DNA of 64,000 nucleotides. It comes from JAIEPX01 sp963725255. Its GTDB lineage: Bacteria > Pseudomonadota > Gammaproteobacteria > JAIEPX01. Both the position numbers and the translations under genes were made by a program. Shown piece by piece: positions 18,051 through 26,218 of this stretch; within the stretch, counting starts at the first letter, position 1, and each line of letters starts with the position of its first letter. Where the stretch lies: assembly GCA_963725255.1 (NCBI GenBank), contig CAVRXV010000005.1:248001-312000 (forward strand), in the 5' to 3' direction. The notes under the pieces were generated by a model. The model had not been told where the DNA came from, did no database searches, and saw only the letters and a list, made by a program, of their open reading frames with translations.

Positions 18051-18331
18051 TTCAATTCGTTCGCAAAGAACTTTGCGGCCTTTTTTAATATGTCGCGCTC
18101 CTCCTTCAAGCGCAATATCTCCATCTTTAATCGTCGATTCTCTTCTACAACATCTACCTGGCTTTCACCAACGGTCTCTTGGGTCTGATCGTTACGATGC
18201 TGATTAATCCATGAATAGAGAGTGACCTGGTGTATCCCTAGGTCTCTCGCTGTTTTAGCATATGGCTGCGGTGACGACAGTGCTAATTTCACTGCCTCTG
18301 CTCGAAATAGTTTGTCCGTTTTCCTTTTCAT
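18047..18331 (-). CDS. IS3-family transposase OrfA (helix-turn-helix)
   Basis: 94 aa with an N-terminal HTH_Tnp_1 domain (AVKLALSSPQPYAKTARDLG, then IHQVTLYSWI) and a C-terminal leucine zipper-like helix (RRLKMEILRLKEERDILKKA). OrfA alone normally binds the terminal repeats and represses transposition. A programmed -1 frameshift signal lies near its 3' end at 18080-18086. Confidence 0.92.
   Translation of the reverse strand: MKRKTDKLFRAEAVKLALSSPQPYAKTARDLGIHQVTLYSWINQHRNDQTQETVGESQVDVVEENRRLKMEILRLKEERDILKKAAKFFANELK
18080..18086 (-). other. Slippery heptamer A AAA AAG for -1 frameshifting
   Basis: In the orfA frame the codons read TTA AAA AAG, which is the canonical A-AAA-AAG motif of IS3 elements. 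Slipping back one base continues through GRKVLCERIE into MKYQFVEE of OrfB with no stop. Confidence 0.75.
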
Positions 18332-18397
18332 CTTGACACCTCTTTGATTCCCTTAAGTTTATCAAACTTAGTGTCCTTTGAAACGGGGTCAGATCAA

Positions 18398-18505
18398 GCT
18401 GAATAAATTTGGACAGCACAATATTGTTGGTATAATCCCTGAAAATATTGGCTTATTGAATGATAAAATAAGAACGGGTATGCAAAATATAGGCGTTAAA
18501 ATGTA
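18398..18505 (+). pseudogene. Short C-terminal coding remnant cut by the IS element
   Basis: An open frame enters from the IS right end and continues for about 35 codons (LNKFGQHNIVGIIPENIGLL, then NDKIRTGMQNIGVKM, stop). Composition is protein-like and there is no start codon. The other half is not found at the left flank of the IS. Family unknown. It ends exactly where the 97-bp palindrome begins, so the true 3' end may also be lost. Confidence 0.35.
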
Positions 18506-18602
18506 GGGAATGGTGTCAGATCTAAGATTAGTACATTCACTTGCTTCATACAAGATATAATGAACAAGAATAAATATTGATCTTAGATCTGACACCATTC
18601 CC
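18506..18602. repeat. 97-bp MITE-like palindromic element
   Basis: Perfect 23-bp terminal inverted repeats (GGGAATGGTGTCAGATCTAA plus GAT, and the reverse complement) flank 51 bp of non-coding DNA. No transposase is inside. The right arm lies inside the 3' end of the LRR gene and provides its last codons and stop, which implies insertion into coding DNA. Confidence 0.75.
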
Positions 18603-19494
18603 CATCTTGTTTATCAGTGTTAGCATTATCTTCGTCTTTTTTTTGTTTTTTATTTGTGGCCGGATTGACGTCATCAAGGTCAAGGATTTCGAGTTGAGAA
18701 TTTTGCTGTGTAGTTTGTTGTAGACTGACGTAATTAAAGAAAGAAATTTTTTTATTCCACTTCTTTGCATTTTCTCTAATTTTAGACACAACATGCTGAG
18801 GAATAGATACAATCTTTGGGTCATCCATGCTCTTATCAGTCATAAATGAGGGGGGTGGGTGGTCTGCTGCAAACCTCAATATGATGGATATAAGATCTGG
18901 GATTAAGATCTTCTTGAAACAAGCACTTGCTAAATAAAACAAGCACTCAGACTGCCAACGTTGACGAGAGTACTCGAGAGATTCTTGAAAAAAATTGCGG
19001 ATTTCTCGGGAGACACTGTAAAAGCTGACCCTTAGCTCTAATACCGAGCAGTGAGGATTACGCAGGGCGATGGCCAGGGCTTGTCCAGCATCGTCGATGT
19101 TATTATCTTCAAGGTCAAGCGACAGAAGGTTGCAGCCTTTGTGTTGAATGGCGAAAGCCAGCTCTTTAGCACCCTGAGGACCAATACGGTTATAACTTAG
19201 GTTAAGTGATTGGAGTTTGCAGTTGGGGTTACTAATTGCTTGAGCTAAGGCTTGTGCGCCGAGGTCGCCGATAATGTGAAAGATAAGGTTAAGTGAGAGG
19301 AGATGGCAGTCGGGATGTCTAAGGGCGATGGCCAGGATTTGTGCGCGGGCATCGTTGATTCCATTACCTTTGAGGCGAAGCGAAGTTTCGTTTGGATATT
19401 GTCGAAACACCGTTACTATGGCTTCAGAAGCAGCCTCTACTGTGAGGGCGTCCGTGTCTCTTTGATCTAAAATTTCTAATAATTTTTCTTCCAT
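18583..19494 (-). CDS. RI-type leucine-rich-repeat protein, 3' end replaced by a repeat element
   Basis: 303 aa. About five ribonuclease-inhibitor-like LRRs (residues 35-150) of 28-29 aa, for example LLSLNLIFHIIGDLGAQALA and LQSLNLSYNRIGPQGAKELA. A helical segment (FFQESLEYSRQRWQSECLFY, then KKILIPDLISIILRFA) follows, like the short tail of the larger LRR proteins in this window. The region NKKQKKDEDN is basic and could act as a nuclear localisation signal. The final residues DGEWCQI and the TAA come from the inverted repeat at 18506-18602, so the original C terminus is lost. No signal peptide; likely effector. Confidence 0.7.
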   Translation of the reverse strand: MEEKLLEILDQRDTDALTVEAASEAIVTVFRQYPNETSLRLKGNGINDARAQILAIALRHPDCHLLSLNLIFHIIGDLGAQALAQAISNPNCKLQSLNLSYNRIGPQGAKELAFAIQHKGCNLLSLDLEDNNIDDAGQALAIALRNPHCSVLELRVSFYSVSREIRNFFQESLEYSRQRWQSECLFYLASACFKKILIPDLISIILRFAADHPPPSFMTDKSMDDPKIVSIPQHVVSKIRENAKKWNKKISFFNYVSLQQTTQQNSQLEILDLDDVNPATNKKQKKDEDNANTDKQDGEWCQI

Positions 19495-19997
19495 AACTTG
19501 ACAGCCAAATCAGTGCGGAGAAATAAAGTATACCTTGCAAAATTGCTGATCAATACTAATTATAATATGCATATTTGCCATAAAATGCAAAGCATACTTT
19601 GTGCAATTTTTTCATTCCTAATATTGACAGTAATTTTCCATGGCATGGTCAATATTTGGCTGAAAAGCTACCATGAATCAGCCAAAAACAGGGTAATGAC
19701 AGGATTTAAGCAGACATTTTTCCTATATTGACAAGAATTTACCTGATTTAATGCTTGACTTCAGCCAAATCTAGTATTCATTAAAATTAATAGAGCTGCC
19801 CGCCATCTCTCTATGCGATGGGATTTTCTAGAATGTTATATTTTAAAATTGCTTAACATTGTCTAATATTAAAGACTTATTGGAATCCTTGCTTTTGACA
19901 TCCATCATACTTAAGATTGTAATAGTCCTCGACGTATGATATTTTTTAATTCCTGAAATTATTCAATAAACATGAGCAAAATTCTGAACTCTATGAG
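19495..19997. other. AT-rich gene-free stretch before the lyase-like gene
   Basis: About 500 bp. A 77-codon plus-strand frame at 19498-19731 lacks a ribosome binding site and any familiar sequence, and I judge it non-coding. The stretch must hold the divergent promoters of the LRR gene and of the lyase-like gene. No terminator or repeat was seen. Confidence 0.4.
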
Positions 19998-20717
19998 TTG
20001 CCCTATGTCTTTACTTATGATCATCTTGTTAATCAAATTTCAAATTCTAACATAGTACCATCTTGTAAAATTAATGGTATTCTCTACGAAGCTATATCAG
20101 CAAACTCATATATTAAATTACGTACACAAAAAGGGCTAGAGTATTGGATTGCACAAGCTAAACATAATCGGCGTGAACCTGATTGGAAACTTCATTTTGC
20201 CGTTGCTGAACAGGATATTGCAAATGCTTGGAATATTATTGCATACATTTTTTTAAAGATGCGTTGTGACTATATCATGAAGGTTAAAACCCATCCTCCG
20301 CAGGAGTGGCCCCTCCATATGCATGGTCGTGAGATTACAGTATATGTTCCCATGCCGAGTAAGCGACTAGGCTTAAGTAAAAAAAATGTTCCAAGTGTGA
20401 AGTTTTGGGTTGGCTTCGTCGAAAATGTTGAGTTGCAGTTATGTGCAGCGAATATTCAAGCCCGTGCCATTGCTTCAGGTGATTTACAGCTTGGCCGCTA
20501 TACTAGTATCCGTAATGAAGCTTTTATTCTTAAAACCACAGAAATGATAATACGAGAGGATCAGTGGGAAGGATATGATCGTCGACTTGAAGAAATCAAT
20601 CCGAACGCTAAACAATATATTTATCCGCCCAACGAAGTTGGCTACAATGCAGCAAACCATGAGGAACCCGGTTTTATTACTTTAATTCACGCTAAGCAAC
20701 GGACAAACGTACTTTAA
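19998..20717 (+). CDS. SpvC/OspF/HopAI1-like phosphothreonine lyase, candidate effector
   Basis: 239 aa from a TTG. The best match I recognise is the phosphothreonine-lyase family, whose members remove phosphate from phosphothreonine of host MAP kinases by beta-elimination and so inactivate them irreversibly. Seen: the K-x-H catalytic pair in PDWKLHFAV (Lys64, His66; compare KFHIS in SpvC), a helix IANAWNIIAYIFL, a lysine-rich strand (YIMKVKTH), GREITVYV and the later IASGDLQLG and SIRNEAF (compare YRNE in SpvC), all in the right order. The start is uncertain: the same frame is open back to 19950 with no ATG, and an ATG at 19973 sits one base out of frame before a run of A. Ends about 180 bp before the next gene. 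Confidence 0.55.
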   Translation: MPYVFTYDHLVNQISNSNIVPSCKINGILYEAISANSYIKLRTQKGLEYWIAQAKHNRREPDWKLHFAVAEQDIANAWNIIAYIFLKMRCDYIMKVKTHPPQEWPLHMHGREITVYVPMPSKRLGLSKKNVPSVKFWVGFVENVELQLCAANIQARAIASGDLQLGRYTSIRNEAFILKTTEMIIREDQWEGYDRRLEEINPNAKQYIYPPNEVGYNAANHEEPGFITLIHAKQRTNVL

Positions 20718-20896
20718 AGCTAATCCTTTTCACTAAATAGAGAGTTGATTTATTCACTTCAAAAGTTTATATTTTATTAGCCAGTGGAATAATGGCTTTA
20801 AGTTGATCGCTATAATTTTTAAATATCAACTCCAAAGAATATTATACGCCAGGAAAAGATCTTTTAAATTAAGAACTAAGAAAGGAAACGTTTGAA

Positions 20897-23131
20897 GTGC
20901 AATGGAATAAAGATGTAATTGCTATTATTTTGGGACATACACTTCCAAAGCTATCATTTTTACAAATAGAGCGGTTTCTATTTCAAAAAATCAAGGTGTT
21001 TCGCCAGCAAGCTATTTATGAATTACTGAGGCGATGCGAATGGTCTGAGGAGAGCAGCGATTATCTTATCAATTTATTGAGTTTTCATTTGTCGCAAAAG
21101 TCTTTATTGAGTTTGCAGATACCAAGACCGCTACTAGAGAAATGCTTGCATTATTCCTTCATTAATCCAAAATTAGCCATTCTTATTCACGGTTGTCTAG
21201 GTTATTTGGACAGGCAATTGTCGAAAAGATCTCAATGTTTCCTCAGCGTAATATCGCACCTTACTATTGAAGGATTACCTTATATTTATCTTGCAAGTGT
21301 TTCAGCAAATCCTGCGTCTGCAAATGAGGTGTTTAAAATTTGCCTAACATTAGAAGATAAAAAAGTTCAATTACAAATTTTATTACTGATATCAAATTAT
21401 TTAAACGGTGTCGAAAGAAGGCGCGTAATTAGTTTGTTAACACCTGACTTTATCGTTGCTATTGAATCTCGAGTAGTCTTCAATCTCGCTTTATCGCTAA
21501 TTAATAATAATACAATATTGCAATTACTAAATGCGTTAATTGCGGTAAACCATGTTATATCGATCCCTCGAATAAATAAATGTGGCATTGGATACGAGAA
21601 GGATGCTCCTAAATTAACTTTTGCCACAAGTATCTGGCGGCGACTTCAATCTAATCACAAAAATCTGATAGTAGAGCGGCTAATTGCAATGTTGTATCAA
21701 CATAGTCTTCGTAGTGTTTCGCTGCATGAATTCTCAATATTATCAGATATCATGGAAAAGGAATATTGCATTAGGCTGTTTAATGAAATTAGTCATTATA
21801 ATTTATTTTTTCCTATTAAAAATCACGGAACGGGTCGATCTGCGGATATATCGATTGATTTTTTTCAAAGAATACTCTCCAATATTTGGAGGCATTTAGA
21901 TGAACATCAACACGACTATGGTATCAATTTGATATTGTATTTTATTCAAACTGATTTTTTTCACAAAAATGAATATGTGCAAGACTCGCTGAGATGTTTT
22001 TTCGATGTATTGTCCGATAATCATATTAGTGAAGTATTTATTCGATTAATCAAGCTGGTTCAAGAATTTAACAGTGAAGATGTGTCAACTAATTTAGATG
22101 ATATCATGCTGGGTGTTGCGCATACTTTTACTGTATTAATATGCCGATTGAGAAAATCTGATATAGATATTCTTAACACAGTGCTTTTAGATTGGTTATC
22201 AGTGAGTAGTCTAAAATATAAAATTATGGCTGCCTGTATATTAAATAATGTTGCCGATTATTTTTCGGAAGACCATAAAATTATTTTAATCGAGCTGTTA
22301 ATAAAAAATATTGAGAATGAAGATCAAGACGTTTCAATATTTTCAACTATATGTTTAATGAATATTAGCGATGGGCAGCTTCATTCTCGTTTTGCCAGAC
22401 GCTGTATTGATATTTTTACTCAAAATTACAATAGATTTAATCCGCAATATTCCTTAGAAAAAATCTTGGATCACTTTAGAGACTTATTCTTGAGGTTGGA
22501 TTTAAATGACAATTCAAGCTACTTGAAAAATTTAATGGAAGGATTATCAACATATCGATATAAACATACTACGGTCCATATGATATTATATATTATATTT
22601 GATCTTATTGATTCAACACTTGTAGATAAAATTGAAAAATACCTCTTATTTGAGGTTAATGAAGATTATCGATCTTCAGGTTTTGGTATTAATGATGGTA
22701 TTAATGAATTGTTAGAAAGAATGAGCTCCATAAAATCCGTTCGCGAAGCTATGATAGCTATATATAATAAGTCCCCTGATAATATAAAGTACTTATCTGA
22801 AAGTTTTCATCAAAAAATTTATAAATGGCTCCCAATACGAAAAACACAGTCCAAACTGGAAAAATTTGTCATAAATAATGAGGGCAGGAATTGTCAATAT
22901 CTTCGCACTAACAATGAATTTCGCTTTTTTTCAAGTAGATGGATTGAGATGCATAAAAAATTTCAGGGCGAAACAATTCGTTATGTTAGAAAAAATATAG
23001 GAAAGCTGACTGATTATGGTGATTTGGCAGTAGTGATGATGCTATGGCCCAAAATTTCTGAATCTGAAAAAAACGAGATGGAGGAGGTGTTAAAAAAGCG
23101 ATTTCCCACTATAAATGTCAGCATCCAATAA
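20897..23131 (+). CDS. Large helical-repeat protein of unknown function, intact paralogue
   Basis: 744 aa from a GTG at 20897; the broken paralogue at 56470 starts with ATG at the same codon, which supports this start. Sequence is almost entirely helical, with many leucine-rich helices of 15-20 residues (LEKCLHYSFINPKLAILIHG, IILIELLIKNIENEDQDVS), reminiscent of HEAT/ARM arrays, but I cannot name a family. The C terminus GDLAVVMMLWPKISESEKNE is almost identical between the two copies. No signal peptide or membrane segment. Given the context it is a likely effector or protein-interaction scaffold. Confidence 0.72.
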   Translation: MQWNKDVIAIILGHTLPKLSFLQIERFLFQKIKVFRQQAIYELLRRCEWSEESSDYLINLLSFHLSQKSLLSLQIPRPLLEKCLHYSFINPKLAILIHGCLGYLDRQLSKRSQCFLSVISHLTIEGLPYIYLASVSANPASANEVFKICLTLEDKKVQLQILLLISNYLNGVERRRVISLLTPDFIVAIESRVVFNLALSLINNNTILQLLNALIAVNHVISIPRINKCGIGYEKDAPKLTFATSIWRRLQSNHKNLIVERLIAMLYQHSLRSVSLHEFSILSDIMEKEYCIRLFNEISHYNLFFPIKNHGTGRSADISIDFFQRILSNIWRHLDEHQHDYGINLILYFIQTDFFHKNEYVQDSLRCFFDVLSDNHISEVFIRLIKLVQEFNSEDVSTNLDDIMLGVAHTFTVLICRLRKSDIDILNTVLLDWLSVSSLKYKIMAACILNNVADYFSEDHKIILIELLIKNIENEDQDVSIFSTICLMNISDGQLHSRFARRCIDIFTQNYNRFNPQYSLEKILDHFRDLFLRLDLNDNSSYLKNLMEGLSTYRYKHTTVHMILYIIFDLIDSTLVDKIEKYLLFEVNEDYRSSGFGINDGINELLERMSSIKSVREAMIAIYNKSPDNIKYLSESFHQKIYKWLPIRKTQSKLEKFVINNEGRNCQYLRTNNEFRFFSSRWIEMHKKFQGETIRYVRKNIGKLTDYGDLAVVMMLWPKISESEKNEMEEVLKKRFPTINVSIQ

Positions 23132-23410
23132 AAGCGTATTGATATCAAAAATACGTTTCTTCTTCATAGCTCAACGCCATGAATTATTGAATACTGCTGT
23201 ATAAATTTCAGATAATATTTGAGCTAGAAAGGAATGAAATTAGACTTTTACGGCTCCCATGTAATTGAATTCTGATTAAAATCGTATTCTATAGCATACT
23301 CAGCCAGTAAATCTGCGCACTCAGTATGCGTATTCTTTCCATATATTATCAATGAGAGTATTATTACCTGACTTTAAATATCATGGATAGGGATGAAAAA
23401 GGAGTGAATG

Positions 23411-23887
23411 ATGTCTCGATTGAAATCACTAATTTCCCGCGGTTTTAATACTTTTAACACTAGATCTCCGCGTTTATTTAGCACGTCTCAATCATTTACG
23501 TTATGGGAAAATATGACGCATGAGGAACGTATAGGCTATGCGATGTGTGACCATTCGCCAGAGACATCAGAGATTGCCTATTATAAAGCGCTTGGATTGT
23601 TAAAGGGTGGCAATGAATTGGTCGAGCATGCAGTAGCTGCGCTTGAACAAGCCATCAATTTAAGTGATGGCAATTACTGGGTAGCAACTTGCAAACTAGC
23701 GGAAGTTTATACTAAATTGGGGCTCGAAGATCAGGCGCTTGAAGTATATCAATTAGGTGTTTCACGCCTTAATGAAGCGATTAAATCGAGTGACACAGCC
23801 GTATTGTCTGGCGAATTAAAAAAGCAACTTCTAATAGACTCTAATGATGAAAAAAGCAATCCAAAAATTACACATTCACTCACATAG
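23411..23887 (+). CDS. TPR-like protein with mitochondrial-presequence-like N terminus
   Basis: 158 aa from the ATG at 23411 (GGAG six bases upstream; an ATG at 23408 is too close). The first 30 residues have no acidic residue and several Arg/Lys (MSRLKSLISRGFNTFNTRSP), ending in RLFSTSQ, which fits the R-3 cleavage pattern of mitochondrial processing peptidase. Residues about 55-125 resemble two TPR-like helix pairs (VAALEQAINLSDGNYWVATC, LAEVYTKLGLEDQALEVYQL). Function unknown; a host-mitochondrion-targeted effector is an inference. Confidence 0.6.
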   Translation: MSRLKSLISRGFNTFNTRSPRLFSTSQSFTLWENMTHEERIGYAMCDHSPETSEIAYYKALGLLKGGNELVEHAVAALEQAINLSDGNYWVATCKLAEVYTKLGLEDQALEVYQLGVSRLNEAIKSSDTAVLSGELKKQLLIDSNDEKSNPKITHSLT

Positions 23888-23951
23888 CAATATCCTTTAA
23901 ACATTAAGTGAATGACGTCATTTTGAAACATTTGATCACTAGAAGATCCTC

Positions 23952-24563
23952 ATGGAAAGTAAATCATCGAGCGCCTTCTTTAAATCCTCTGCAGTTCAGA
24001 CGTGTACTAGTAAAGAAGTGTGTAAACCCCACGTTCATTTGGTAGGATTATGTGTTAAATCTCCAGGGATAAGTTCGCTGTTTTCGCGTATTACTGATCA
24101 AGCACTTCCGAATGATCGAAAGTATCATATTGACGTTAAAAAAATTAATTCATTTGTTGCCACTGAAACTCGACAATTTGATCCGATATTTTCGGATTAT
24201 TACCACTCTAATATCATTATTATGAAATATAGTTTTCTGAGACATGCTGTTGGGCATACGTATATATGTATCGTTAGTTATCTCGAGGATTTTAATTATA
24301 GGCGTGTGGAGCTTCTTAAAGATAAAACCCATGAAGATAGTGTGTACATATTGGTAGGCTCAATGATTGACCTCGCTCTGAATAAAAAAGAGAGGCGAGC
24401 TTTTGAAGAACGACTCAAAGAATTTGCAAAAAAACATAATATGCTCGGTCCAGTCATGACCAGCGCAAAGGATAATGTTGGAATTGAAGAGTTAAAATCT
24501 CAAATAAGAGAAGCTGTTCTTTTAGGTGACAACAAAAAATCCGAAATAGAAAGGCGCTTATAA
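23952..24563 (+). CDS. Rab/Ras-like protein lacking GTP-binding residues (pseudo-GTPase)
   Basis: 203 aa. The second half reads like a Rab: VYILVGSMIDLA (residues 132-142, equivalent to LVGNKxDL), then ERRAFEERLKEFAKKHNM, then VMTSAKDNVGIEELKSQI (equivalent to ETSAKxxxNVEE). The G1 site is degenerate (HLVGLCVKSPGISSLF instead of GxxxxGKS) and the DTAGQE switch II is absent (FDPIFSDYY). G4 has Ser-Met in place of Asn-Lys. It probably does not hydrolyse GTP and may mimic a Rab surface. No C-terminal cysteine for prenylation. Starts 64 bp after the TPR-like gene. Confidence 0.6.
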   Translation: MESKSSSAFFKSSAVQTCTSKEVCKPHVHLVGLCVKSPGISSLFSRITDQALPNDRKYHIDVKKINSFVATETRQFDPIFSDYYHSNIIIMKYSFLRHAVGHTYICIVSYLEDFNYRRVELLKDKTHEDSVYILVGSMIDLALNKKERRAFEERLKEFAKKHNMLGPVMTSAKDNVGIEELKSQIREAVLLGDNKKSEIERRL

Positions 24564-24690
24564 TTGCAATCTATATTAATTAGGTAAAATTACTGAGGTC
24601 TACCAAAGATTATCCGTGTTATACTTGAGAATTTATCAGCATGGATGAGTCAGCGGTGATTTGCATTACCACCTCTACGAGCACCAAATT

Positions 24691-26200
24691 ATGGAATTAA
24701 ATCGTGTTGAAGTCATTACTGGCGATGTCTGGAGGTTGATTGCGCGACACTTAACTCAAAACGACCGTGGTGCATTGAGAAAGGCTTCACGATTCTTTTT
24801 CAAGAATATCACACCCGTCTGGGATCAGTACGTTATTGATAATGAAAAAACACGATCTATTTCGGTTGGTGAGCACCATACTTTGTTGCTTACCGTAGGT
24901 GGTGAGCTTCTAGGTAGTGGATTGAACACCTATGGTCAACTGGGTCTTGGGCATACTCGTCATCAAAAATTTTTTGTTGAATTATGTGATAGAAAAGATG
25001 TTCGCGCTATCGCAGCAGGGTCAAGACATAGTTTGCTACTCACCCGATCTGGAGAGCTCTATGGCTGTGGTGATAATGGAAGAGGTCAGCTGAGTTTTGC
25101 AGAGATAGGATGTTACCAGACTTGGATTAAACTGAGTGATAGATCAGATATTTGCGCAATCGCAGCAGGCCATAAACATAGTCTTTTCTTGACAGTAACG
25201 GGAGAGGTTTTCGGCTCTGGTAGCAATTTGAATGGTCAACTGGGTCTAGGACATAATAAAGATCAATTCGGCTGGATAAAACTTTGCGATAGAAAAGATA
25301 TTCGAACAATTTCAGGATCAAGATATAGCAGCCTGTTAGAAACTGAGTCGGGAGAATTTTTGAGTTGTGGTGATTACCTACATAGTTATTTTGATCGTCG
25401 AGCTTGGGAAAATCAAAATACTGTACAAACTCAGTCATAGAACAGATATTCGATCAATGGTGATTTGTGACAGACATAGCCTGCTATTGACTCACTCTGG
25501 AGAGCTCTATGGACATGGCGAGAATCGGAGTGGTCAGCTTGGTCTTGGAACTAATGATGATCAAAACACTTGGATCAAACTAAGCGCAAGAACAGATATT
25601 AAGGCGATTTCTGCAGGTTTTCACCATAGTTTGTTCTTAACTGAAGCTGGAGAACTCCATGGTTGTGGTTTTTTGCAGGGTTATGGAGGTCAAGAGAATC
25701 AAAATATTTGGGTCAGACTGCGTGACAACACTAAATTCCGAGTTATTCTGGCGAACTATCTTAACAGTTTTTTCATCTCTGAATCTGGAGAGCTTTATGG
25801 TTGTGGTATTAATAATTATTATGAGCTCGGAACTAAAACGAAATATAAAAATAAGTTTTGGGCACATGCGAATGAAAATATGTCGCCCTGTATTGAACGA
25901 TTTCGACGTCAACGCTTTTTTGCTTTTATTCCAGCCTCTCTCAAAATTGTCTTTCATCACTGTAAAGAACTTTATCTACAGCTACTGAGCGAAAATAACA
26001 CACATGTGCAAATGGAGCAATTTTCCAAAAAAAAACTTGATATTAAAAAGCAACTTATCGAATCTTTGCCTGTTCCATGGGATCAAGAATTTGAGCAATT
26101 GAATCTCGATGGATTTGTTGAATTTTTCAATAGACTGCGACACTATTTTAAACTTGAAAGTGTTGATGAGTTACAGACGTCGTTGAAGCAGAATCAGTGA
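24691..26200 (+). pseudogene. RCC1-repeat protein gene broken by a frameshift
   Basis: Upstream part from the ATG at 24691 has an F-box-like N terminus (ITGDVWRLIARHLTQNDRGA, then FFFKNITPVWDQY) and RCC1 repeats of about 50 aa (GELLGSGLNTYGQLGLGH). The frame ends at TAG 25438-25440. The repeats resume in another frame from about 25423 (YKLSHRTDIRSM) to a stop at 26198-26200. Comparison with the repeat unit QNTWIKLSDRTDIR shows two bases missing near 25421-25426 (ACTGTACAAACTC). The intact neighbour at 26219 is about 45% longer than either half. Each half could still be translated separately, but the original protein is lost. Confidence 0.8.
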
Positions 26201-26218
26201 TATTCTAAAGGAAATCTC

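Larger units (their letters stand above)
17158..18396 (-). mobile_element. Complete IS3-family insertion sequence
   Basis: About 1239 bp with imperfect terminal inverted repeats of about 28 bp that begin TGATCTG (left TGATCTGCTCCCGATTTC, right end reversed TGATCTGACCCCGTTTCA). It carries the usual orfA/orfB pair on the minus strand. No matching 3-bp target duplication is evident (GTT at the left, AGC at the right), so one flank may have been rearranged after insertion. Confidence 0.9.

Noticed and set aside
19498..19731. 77-codon plus-strand open frame
   Set aside because: Starts directly after the LRR gene's start on the other strand, with no ribosome binding site. Although it has one hydrophobic stretch, composition is that of AT-rich spacer.
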